Below, in pieces: positions 24,635-32,221 of a stretch of DNA of 41,281 bases (position 1 is the first letter of the stretch; each line of letters opens with the position of its first letter). The notes under the pieces were generated by a model that saw only the letters and a program-made list of their open reading frames with translations, was not told where the DNA came from and made no database searches. Source of the DNA: Bacteroidales bacterium (GTDB lineage Bacteria > Bacteroidota > Bacteroidia > Bacteroidales > Prolixibacteraceae); NCBI GenBank assembly GCA_012729335.1, contig JAAYDJ010000014.1, positions 1-41,281 of the forward strand, read 5' to 3'. A program made the position numbers and the translations under genes.

Positions 24635-26311
24635 ATGAAGAACAGAATATTATCTATACTGATACTGGGCGTCATGCTGATGGCCGGCGGGTGTCACGAG
24701 CCCGACGAGCTGCTGCCCCCGGTATCGCGCAACGGTATCAACAGCATCACCGCCACCTTTGAGGACGGCACCGGCACTTTCACGGGGTACTTCACCGAAG
24801 GCAGCCAGGAGATCGTCATTCCCATTCCGTTTTTCTATCCGGAAAGCAGCGACAACGCCGTGACCCAGGATCAACTGAAGAAGATGCGCGTCAAGGCCAA
24901 CCTCGACGACAACGTGGTGGTTTCTCCGTCGCTGTTGTTCATGGACCTGACACAGTCCAACACAATCACGGTCACCGACCAGCTCAAGCAGCAGAAACAG
25001 TACACGGTGCGGGGCGAGATCCGCAAGAGCAGCGAGTGCCAGATCAAGGAGTTCACGATTCCGTCACTGGGACTGGCGGGGGTGATCAATGAGAATACGA
25101 AGACCATCTCGCTGGTGGCCATTGAGGAGCTGGCGCCCGCGCTGGCTGAGGTGACCCTTTCGTACCATGCCACCATATCGCCCGATCCGCGGACCACGGA
25201 GCTCAACTACAACACCCAGCCGAAGCTGACGGTGACGGCCCACGACGGGGCGACCACCGCGGTCTATACCGTGGTGAAGGAGACGCCCGGGAAGCTGCCC
25301 TACGGGATCCGCAGCGGAAGCGCCAAGATGCTCTTCGCTAAAAAACTGAAGGCCGATGTGGGCATCACCGTCGACCACCTCACGGGAGGCATCGCCGTGA
25401 CGAAGGATTACGTGATCCTCAACACCAGGAATGCCAACTCGATCTACCTCAATGCCAAGACCGGCGAAAAGGTGGGTGAAATCGACCTGGGAGCCCTCAA
25501 GGGGAGCCTCACCAACTTCTACAACACCGCCGACGATGACGGCAACGTGCTGATCTGTAACCTGGCGCCCAATGCCGGATCGTTTAAGGTCTACAAGCTC
25601 ACTTCGGTGACTTCCACTCCGGAACTGATGATCGAGTGGAACGGGGGGGTGGCCATCGGGCGGAAGCTCTCCGTGATGGGGAGTATCGACGGGGACGCCA
25701 TCATCACGGCGCCCATTCTGGCGGCCGGACAGAAATTCGCCCGCTGGAAGGTGACCGGCGGCGTGCTGGCCTCCCAGGAGCCCGAGGTGGTCACCATGAC
25801 CGGACTCGCCAAGGGGTGGACGACCAACTGCGACATCGTCTACACCTCGGCCACCGACGTGAACAGCGACTACTTCGTGGCCAGCTATTCCGACAATACC
25901 TTTGCCTGGGTCGACGGCGTCACCAACACGGTGCGCAAGTCGCTGGAATCGATCAGCCCCAACTACATCCCCAATGCGGTGGACTATGTGACCTTCAACA
26001 ACGCGAAGTACACGGCCCACAACTGGGTCAACAGCTTTAACTGGGGTGCCGCCGATGCCGTGTGGATGCTCGACGTGAGCAACGACGCCAACTTCGCGGG
26101 CAACCTTGAAACCTATACCTGTCCGGCTGTGGTGTGGGAATGCGAGCGTGACAAGTGGGGGCCCAAGGGGATCGCCCCGGTGGTGCCCAATACCAACGGT
26201 ACGGGAGATGTGGCCTTCAGGGTCTCTGACGACGGCTATTTCCTCTATCTTTACTTCATGTTTACCAACGGCTATGTCGTAGGATATCAATTCGACTGTA
26301 TAGATATGTAA
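24635..26311 (+). CDS. DUF5018-like surface lipoprotein of the SusCD locus
   Basis: A 558-residue protein from MKNRILSILILG; the frame's earlier ATGs overlap susD and lack a signal. The lipobox is LMAGGC, then HEPDEL, an acidic stretch that resembles the Bacteroidota surface-export signal. Residues about 25-210 contain two beta-sandwich modules of DUF5018 type (for example VNENTKTISLVAIEELAP-like segments around 170), and the remainder looks like a beta-propeller with repeats of the VAIGRKLSVMGSI kind. Proteins at this position usually act as surface glycan-binding accessories of SusCD. No catalytic residues were recognised. Confidence 0.75.
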   Translation: MKNRILSILILGVMLMAGGCHEPDELLPPVSRNGINSITATFEDGTGTFTGYFTEGSQEIVIPIPFFYPESSDNAVTQDQLKKMRVKANLDDNVVVSPSLLFMDLTQSNTITVTDQLKQQKQYTVRGEIRKSSECQIKEFTIPSLGLAGVINENTKTISLVAIEELAPALAEVTLSYHATISPDPRTTELNYNTQPKLTVTAHDGATTAVYTVVKETPGKLPYGIRSGSAKMLFAKKLKADVGITVDHLTGGIAVTKDYVILNTRNANSIYLNAKTGEKVGEIDLGALKGSLTNFYNTADDDGNVLICNLAPNAGSFKVYKLTSVTSTPELMIEWNGGVAIGRKLSVMGSIDGDAIITAPILAAGQKFARWKVTGGVLASQEPEVVTMTGLAKGWTTNCDIVYTSATDVNSDYFVASYSDNTFAWVDGVTNTVRKSLESISPNYIPNAVDYVTFNNAKYTAHNWVNSFNWGAADAVWMLDVSNDANFAGNLETYTCPAVVWECERDKWGPKGIAPVVPNTNGTGDVAFRVSDDGYFLYLYFMFTNGYVVGYQFDCIDM

Positions 26312-26322
26312 ATGACTGGTGA

Positions 26323-26350
26323 GGCGCAACCCCCGCCCGGGGGTTGCGCC
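26323..26350 (+). terminator. Strong intercistronic hairpin
   Basis: Perfect 12-bp stem GGCGCAACCCCC / GGGGGTTGCGCC with loop GCCC (26335-26338). It lies between the lipoprotein gene and the first GH10-like gene. No T-tract follows, so it may be an attenuator or a processing/stability element rather than a complete intrinsic terminator; it could lower expression of the downstream genes relative to susCD. Confidence 0.7.
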
Positions 26351-26370
26351 CGACACCACAAGAAAAGAGG

Positions 26371-27735
26371 ATGAGAAAGGAACGCTGGATGGTTTTGATG
26401 GCCGCCCTGGTCATAGCGATGGGGTCGGTACTGGTTTCCTGTGGAAAGGAAAAAGAGAAGGAGTATGAGTGGGAGTGGGAAGAGGAGGAAGATGTGGCGT
26501 TGAAGCCGCGGTTTATCTGGATCGATGCGGCGGCCAATTTTCCCGATTTTGCCAACAGCAGGGAGAACATCCGGCGTGATCTGGCGCTGGCCAAAGATGC
26601 GGGGTTCACCGATGTGGTGGTGGATGTGCGGCCCACGACGGGCGATGTGCTCTTCACGACCGATGTGGTGGCGCAGGTGCAGTGGCTGGGAGCCTGGCGG
26701 AACGGGGTCTACGGGAAGTATGAGCGGACGGCCACGTGGGATTACCTCCAGGCCTTCATCGAGGAGGGGCATGCCCTGGGGCTGAAGGTCCACGCCGGAG
26801 TCAACACCTTTACGGGGGGCAACGGTAATTCCCTGGGGAACCAGGGGGTCCTGCACCGGGAAAGTGCCAAAAAGGAGTGGGCGACCCATCTGCTCACCTC
26901 CACGGGCGCCGTCAACGTCATGGAGCTGGGGAACAACGAGAAGTTCTTCAATCCCGTGCGGGAGGAGGTGCAGGAGTACCTCTGTGCGATGCTGGAGGAC
27001 CTGGCGGCATACAGGGATCTTGACGGGATCATCCTGGACCGGGCGCGGTTCAACAACCTGAACAGCGACTTCTCCCCCTACACGCGGACGAAATTCGAGG
27101 CGTTTCTGGGGTACAAGGTGTTGAATTTTCCCGGAGACGTGATGGCTTACGGCACCAAAACGGGCAGCCTGCCAGCGACGCTGCCGGTTTATTTCAAGCA
27201 GTGGCTGGAGTTCAGGGCCAAGACGATCCATGATTTCATGGCCAACGCGCGCAGCCGGGTGAAGGCCGTCAACCCGAAGATCAGCTTCGGCGTCTATGTC
27301 GGGGGGTGGTATTCGACCTATTACGAGAACGGGGTCAACTGGGCGAGTCCGGAGTACAATACCGCGGCGAGTTATTCATGGGCCACGGCGACCTATAAGA
27401 ATCAGGGGTATGCCGACCTGATGGATGTGATCCTGATCGGGGCGTATGCGGCGCCGACGCGGATTTATGGGACCAGCGAGTGGACGGTGCAGGGATTCTG
27501 TACGCGGGCCATGGATCTGGTGAAGGGGGATGCCCCGGTGATCGGCGGGCCCGATGTGGGCAATGGCGAGTGGGCCACGGCTTCCGAAGCCGTCGTCAAC
27601 GGCGCCATCACCCAGTCGGTTGATGCGGCGATCCATGCCTGCGACGGCTATTTCCTGTTCGACATGATCCATTTGAAGAACAAGAACCAGTGGTCGTATG
27701 TCAAGGCGGGCATCAGCCAGGCCATAGGCAAATGA
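26371..27735 (+). CDS. GH10-like (GHL10-type) TIM-barrel lipoprotein, paralogue A
   Basis: A 454-residue protein from MRKERWMVLM; the upstream frame begins with TTG inside the hairpin. The lipobox is SVLVSC followed by GKEKEKEYEWEWEEEED, an unusually acidic tail that could be a surface-export signal. The TIM-barrel-like core has RFIWIDAAANFPDF, TDVVVDVRPTTGDVLF, HALGLKVHAGVNTF, DLDGIILDRARF and ISFGVYVGGWYSTYYENGVN. This is the GH10-like family of uncharacterised Bacteroidota enzymes (PF02638 type); D and R of the DGIILDR motif are candidates for the active site. It is a paralogue of the gene at 27911. The family has no firm substrate, so it is not called a xylanase. Confidence 0.8.
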   Translation: MRKERWMVLMAALVIAMGSVLVSCGKEKEKEYEWEWEEEEDVALKPRFIWIDAAANFPDFANSRENIRRDLALAKDAGFTDVVVDVRPTTGDVLFTTDVVAQVQWLGAWRNGVYGKYERTATWDYLQAFIEEGHALGLKVHAGVNTFTGGNGNSLGNQGVLHRESAKKEWATHLLTSTGAVNVMELGNNEKFFNPVREEVQEYLCAMLEDLAAYRDLDGIILDRARFNNLNSDFSPYTRTKFEAFLGYKVLNFPGDVMAYGTKTGSLPATLPVYFKQWLEFRAKTIHDFMANARSRVKAVNPKISFGVYVGGWYSTYYENGVNWASPEYNTAASYSWATATYKNQGYADLMDVILIGAYAAPTRIYGTSEWTVQGFCTRAMDLVKGDAPVIGGPDVGNGEWATASEAVVNGAITQSVDAAIHACDGYFLFDMIHLKNKNQWSYVKAGISQAIGK

Positions 27736-27750
27736 ATTATTGGATTTAAG

Positions 27751-27813
27751 ACTTAAGACTCAGGACTTAAGATTTACGACTTAAGATTTCGACTTAAGAT
27801 TTACGACTTAAGA
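27751..27813. repeat. Five tandem GACTTAAGATTTAC-like repeats
   Basis: The core ACTTAAGA occurs at 27751, 27765, 27779, 27792 and 27806, a period of 13-14 bp. Each contains the palindrome CTTAAG. The array lies in the 175-bp gap between the two GH10-like paralogues. Confidence 0.8.
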
Positions 27814-27910
27814 TTTAAGATTTTGGATTGATCCGTTTTCTCAGGGCTTCAATTGACAAAATAAGCCATGAGCCGGCAAACATATAGGAACAAGTCAATT
27901 AATTACAAGT

Positions 27911-29392
27911 ATGCATTCAAATAAAAACAAGCATGTGACCACGATAATTCTCCTGCTTATTCTGCCCCTGATTATACTGACGGGCTGCGCACCGAAGGAA
28001 AAACAGCCTGCTCCTGCAGCAGGGAAGCCGGCGCTGATGTGGTTTGACGCCACGGCCAACTTCGCCACGCTGAGTCATCCCGACTCCATCGACTTTTACC
28101 TCCAGAAAATCAAATCGATCGGCTTCACCCATGCGGTGGTTGACGTGCGGCCCATCACGGGCGAGGTGCTCTATGAGAGCGCCCTGGCCCCCCGGATGAC
28201 GGAGTGGAAGGGCTTCACCCGCGACACCACCTTTGATTACCTGGGCTATTTCATCCGCAAAGCCCATGAACTGGGCCTCGAGGTGCACGCCTCCCTCAAC
28301 GTTTTTGTGGCGGGCCACAACTTTCACGACCGGGGACAGATCTATGACGGGCATCCCGAATGGGCCAGCATGGTCTACACGCCCACAGGGGAGATCATTC
28401 CCATCACGGAACAAAAACAGAAGTACAGCGCGATGGTCAATCCCATTGAGCCCACCTTCCGGGAGCATATCCTGGAGGTGCTGAAGGAGCTGGTGGCCAA
28501 ATATCCCGACCTCGACGGGCTTATCCTCGACAGGGTACGTTACGATGGTATTATGGCCGACTTCTCGGACCTCTCGCGGAGCGAATTTGAGAAATATCTG
28601 GGCGAACCGGTGGAGCGGTTTCCGGAGGATATCTATGCCTGGCAGGATAAAGGCAGTGCAGGCGTGGACTATGTTCCCGGGAAGCATTTCAAGAAGTGGC
28701 TCGAATGGCGGGCTAAGAATATTTACGATTTCATGGCCCTGGCCCGTCAGGAGGTGAAGTCCGTCAACCCGGAGATCTCCTTTGGCGATTACACCGGCGC
28801 CTGGTATCCCAGCTATTACGAGGTGGGGGTCAACTGGGCCAGCAACGCCTACGATCCGTCGCAGGATTTTGACTGGGCCACTCCGGAGTACAAGAATGCG
28901 GGTTATGCCGAACTGCTTGACCTCTATACCACGGGCAACTACTACACCCATGTCACCCTGGAGGATTACCTGAAGGACACCACGGTGGTGAAGAACGAGA
29001 CCGACTACCGGGGAGCCCGGGGCACCTGGTACTGCGTGGAAGGCTCATGCAATAACATCAGGGGCATCATGAACGGCCGGCCCTTTATCGGCGGAATCCT
29101 GGTGGATCAGTTCTACGACAAACCGCAGGACCTGTCACGTACCATCGCCATGAACCTCCAGGCTTCTGACGGACTGATGGTCTTTGACATCGTCCATATC
29201 ATCACCAAAGACCTCTGGAATGAGGTGGAGGAGGGCTTTAAGATGGCTGCCCGCGGCGAATGCGGTCCCTCGGAAAGCGCTGCCGGACCCTCCGGAAACG
29301 CCGCCGGTACCTCGGAAAGCGCCGCTGGCACCTCCGGAAACGCCGCCGGGTCCACTGATCAGGGTAACGCTACTTCGGAACCGCAACCATGA
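27911..29392 (+). CDS. GH10-like (GHL10-type) TIM-barrel lipoprotein, paralogue B
   Basis: A 493-residue protein with lipobox LIILTGC then APKEKQP. The core matches paralogue A segment for segment: LMWFDATANFATL, THAVVDVRPITGEVLY, HELGLEVHASLNVF, DLDGLILDRVRYDG, ISFGDYTGAWYPSYYEVGVN. The C-terminus has a short repeat tail (SESAAGPSGNAAG repeated, then AGTSGNAAGST) absent from A, which looks like a flexible linker. The last four bases overlap the symporter start (ATGA), so the enzyme and the transporter are translationally coupled. The function is probably hydrolysis or modification of the imported ligand. Confidence 0.8.
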   Translation: MHSNKNKHVTTIILLLILPLIILTGCAPKEKQPAPAAGKPALMWFDATANFATLSHPDSIDFYLQKIKSIGFTHAVVDVRPITGEVLYESALAPRMTEWKGFTRDTTFDYLGYFIRKAHELGLEVHASLNVFVAGHNFHDRGQIYDGHPEWASMVYTPTGEIIPITEQKQKYSAMVNPIEPTFREHILEVLKELVAKYPDLDGLILDRVRYDGIMADFSDLSRSEFEKYLGEPVERFPEDIYAWQDKGSAGVDYVPGKHFKKWLEWRAKNIYDFMALARQEVKSVNPEISFGDYTGAWYPSYYEVGVNWASNAYDPSQDFDWATPEYKNAGYAELLDLYTTGNYYTHVTLEDYLKDTTVVKNETDYRGARGTWYCVEGSCNNIRGIMNGRPFIGGILVDQFYDKPQDLSRTIAMNLQASDGLMVFDIVHIITKDLWNEVEEGFKMAARGECGPSESAAGPSGNAAGTSESAAGTSGNAAGSTDQGNATSEPQP

Positions 29393-31221
29393 GTTTTCAC
29401 TGGGTTGACATCCTGATCATCGCCCTATACCTGGGGCTGAGCATCTTCATCGGCTTCTGGATATCGAAGAAGGCGGGACAGAGCATCCAGAACTACTTTC
29501 TGGGGGGCAACAGCCTGAAATGGTATTACCTGGGGCTCTCCAACGGTTCGGGCATGTTTGATGTGTCGGGGACGGCCTGGACGGTCACCATTCTCTTTGT
29601 CTATGGCCTGAAGAGCGTGTGGATCCCCTGGCTCTGGCCGGTGTGGAACCAGATCTTCGTCATGGTATTTATGGCCGTCTGGCTCCGCCGCTCGGGGGTG
29701 ATGACCGGCGCCGAGTGGATCACCACCCGCTTTGGCCACGACAGGGGCGGGAAGCTCTCCCATATCATCGTGGTGGTCTTTGCCGTCATTAGCGCCATTG
29801 GCTTCATCGCCTACTTCTTCGTGGGTATCGGCAAGTTTGCCGTGACCATCTTCCCCTGGGACCTCTCCTTCAGCATCGGAGGCGTAACCCTCATCAACGA
29901 ATATGTCTATGCCACCATTCTCCTGTCGGTGACCACCCTGTATGTGATCAAGGGGGGGATGTACAGTGTGGTGGCCACCGAGGTGATGCAGTTCCTGGTG
30001 ATGGCCGTGGCCTGTGTGGCTGTGGCCTGGTTTGCCATGGACAAGGTGACGCCTGACCAGCTCGACGCTGCCGTTCCCAAGGGATGGTACGGCTTCTGGC
30101 CTACGTGGGACAAAGGACTTGACTGGACCGGCCTCTTTGACGAGGTGAACACCCGGATCGCCTCCGACGGCTATGGCATGTTCGGAGCCCTGGTGATGAT
30201 GATGTTCTTCAAGGGCATCTTCTCCAGTCTGGCCGGACCAGTACCCGGTTACGACATGCAGCGGGTCTTCTCGTGTGCCACGCCCCGCGATGCCGCCAAG
30301 ATGAGCGGCCTCACCCCGCTGATCCTCTTTCCGCCGAGGTACCTAATGGTGGCCGGACTGGGGGTGCTGGGACTGGTGTTAGTCACACCTGTGCTGCAAG
30401 CCGGGGGAGGGGAGATCGACTTCGAGAAGATCCTCCCCTGGGTGATCAACCACATGCTGCCGGCAGGCCTGCGGGGACTCCTGCTGGCCGGTTTGCTGGC
30501 CGCCTTCATGTCGACCTTCTCGGCTTTCGTCAACTCCGCCCCCGCCTATATCGTCAATGACCTGTACAAACGCTATATCCGTCCCGACGCTCCCGCGAAA
30601 ACCCTGGTACGGGCCAGCTACTTCAGTTCCGTGGGAATCGTCGTGGTGGGGATTTTCTTCGGTTTCTTCTCGGGGTCCATCAATTCCCTCACGCTGTGGA
30701 TCACCTCGTCGCTCTACGGCGGGTATGTGGCCGCCAACGTGCTGAAATGGATCTGGTGGCGCTTCAACGGGTACGGCTATTTCTGGGGGATGGTGGCCGG
30801 ACTGGCCGGGTCGACGCTGAAATTTCTCTTCTTCCCGGAAACACCCGACATTTACCTTTTTCCCCTTATTTTTGCTGTGGCGCTGGCCGGAAGTTTCCTG
30901 GGGTGCCTGTTGACGCAACCCGTCGATGACGATACCCTCATCAGCTTTTACAAAAACGTCAGGCCGTGGGGATGGTGGGAGCCGGTATACCGGAAGGCCA
31001 AGGCCGTTTACCCGGGCATCACCCGCAACGGGGACCTGCCGCGCGATACGGTGAACGTCCTGGTGGGGATCGTCTGGCAGATGACCCTGATCGTAGCTCC
31101 CATTTATCTGGTGATCCGCCGGTGGGATGGGCTGGTGGTGTCGCTGGTTATCTTTGCGGTCACCTCCATCATTCTGAAGTACAACTGGCTCGACAAGATC
31201 AAAGATTACGAACCTATTTGA
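29389..31221 (+). CDS. Sodium:solute symporter (SSS family)
   Basis: A 610-residue integral membrane protein with about 13-14 hydrophobic segments. The first helix DILIIALYLGLSIFIGFWIS and the following GGNSLKWYYLGLS are typical of SSS proteins, as is LPAGLRGLLLAGLLAAFMST in the middle. It would move a small solute with Na+ from the periplasm to the cytoplasm. It starts inside the stop of paralogue B and is followed after 13 bp by the DUF4434-like gene, so all three are one operon. In this context the cargo is the product of the outer-membrane and periplasmic steps. Confidence 0.92.
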   Translation: MSFHWVDILIIALYLGLSIFIGFWISKKAGQSIQNYFLGGNSLKWYYLGLSNGSGMFDVSGTAWTVTILFVYGLKSVWIPWLWPVWNQIFVMVFMAVWLRRSGVMTGAEWITTRFGHDRGGKLSHIIVVVFAVISAIGFIAYFFVGIGKFAVTIFPWDLSFSIGGVTLINEYVYATILLSVTTLYVIKGGMYSVVATEVMQFLVMAVACVAVAWFAMDKVTPDQLDAAVPKGWYGFWPTWDKGLDWTGLFDEVNTRIASDGYGMFGALVMMMFFKGIFSSLAGPVPGYDMQRVFSCATPRDAAKMSGLTPLILFPPRYLMVAGLGVLGLVLVTPVLQAGGGEIDFEKILPWVINHMLPAGLRGLLLAGLLAAFMSTFSAFVNSAPAYIVNDLYKRYIRPDAPAKTLVRASYFSSVGIVVVGIFFGFFSGSINSLTLWITSSLYGGYVAANVLKWIWWRFNGYGYFWGMVAGLAGSTLKFLFFPETPDIYLFPLIFAVALAGSFLGCLLTQPVDDDTLISFYKNVRPWGWWEPVYRKAKAVYPGITRNGDLPRDTVNVLVGIVWQMTLIVAPIYLVIRRWDGLVVSLVIFAVTSIILKYNWLDKIKDYEPI

Positions 31222-31234
31222 AGATATAAGCAGA

Positions 31235-32182
31235 ATGCAGAAAATGCAAATCCGGGGAACTTTCCTCGATGAGATTAGTCACGACATTCCGCACCAGAAC
31301 TGGGGCCGGGAAGAGTGGGACCGCGATTTCGGTTTTATGAAGGCTGCCGGTATCGACACGGTGATCATGATCCGCGGGGGGTATGGCAAGTGGCTCACCT
31401 GGCCTTCGGCGGTGCTGATGGAACGCGAGGGCGCCTGGCGTCCCTCCACCGATTTGCTGGAGATGTTCCTGGAGTTGAGCGGGAAGCACGGCATGGCCTT
31501 TTATTTTGGCTTGTATGACTCCGGAAAGTACTGGGTCGCCGGAGATTATCAAAAGGAGGCCGACCTGAACAGGGCGGTCATCGACGAGGTATGGGCGCGC
31601 TACGGCCACATGCCGGCTTTCAAAGGGTGGTATCTCTCTCAGGAGTGCAGCCGCAAGGCCGGGTCCATCATTGAGCTCTATGCCGGACTGGGTCACCATT
31701 GCAAAGGCGTGTCGGGCAACCTGACCACCCTGATCTCCCCCTATATCGACGGGATCAAGAATGTGAGCCAGTATGCCGCGGCCACCAGCAAGACCCAGGG
31801 GGTGAGTCTGCAGGAGCATGAGACGGAGTGGAACGAGATTCTGGACGGGATTAAAGGGGCTATCGACGTGCTGGCGTTCCAGGATGGTCATGTGGCTTTC
31901 GACGAGCTGGAAGAGTTTCTGGCCGTCAACAAACGGCTGGCCGACCGGCATGGGATCCGCAGCTGGACCAATACCGAGAGTTTCGACCGCGACATGCCCA
32001 TCAAGTTTATGCCCATCAAGTGGGAGAAGCTCTGGATGAAGCTAGAGGCGGCGGCCAAAGCCGGCATGGAGCAGGCCATCACCTTCGAGTTCTCCCACTT
32101 CATGAGTCCCCAGTCCGCCTACCTACAGGCAGGACATCTCTACAACAGGTATCTGGAATACATGAAAGGCACAGCGCGTTGA
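31235..32182 (+). CDS. DUF4434-like TIM-barrel protein, cytoplasmic
   Basis: A 315-residue protein with no signal peptide (MQKMQIRGTFLDEISHDIP), unlike its neighbours. Motifs include FMKAAGIDTVIMIRGGYGKW, MAFYFGLYDSGKYW, FKGWYLSQE, DVLAFQDGH and RSWTNTESFD. This matches the DUF4434 family of glycosidase-like barrels; the Glu of YLSQE and the Glu of WTNTESF are candidates for acid/base residues by analogy with clan GH-A. It may act on the substrate after uptake by the symporter. Confidence 0.75.
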   Translation: MQKMQIRGTFLDEISHDIPHQNWGREEWDRDFGFMKAAGIDTVIMIRGGYGKWLTWPSAVLMEREGAWRPSTDLLEMFLELSGKHGMAFYFGLYDSGKYWVAGDYQKEADLNRAVIDEVWARYGHMPAFKGWYLSQECSRKAGSIIELYAGLGHHCKGVSGNLTTLISPYIDGIKNVSQYAAATSKTQGVSLQEHETEWNEILDGIKGAIDVLAFQDGHVAFDELEEFLAVNKRLADRHGIRSWTNTESFDRDMPIKFMPIKWEKLWMKLEAAAKAGMEQAITFEFSHFMSPQSAYLQAGHLYNRYLEYMKGTAR

Positions 32183-32221
32183 GGCGGATTGCCGGGTTGT
32201 CATCATTCAAACATCGAAAAC

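Noticed and set aside
25064-27231. Long minus-strand frames opposite the lipoprotein and GH10-like genes
   Set aside because: Antisense shadows of high-GC genes with no start context or family signature.
26371-27735. Calling the GH10-like protein a xylanase
   Set aside because: The GH10-like family shares the name and barrel fold only; the catalytic pattern of true GH10 enzymes is not seen.
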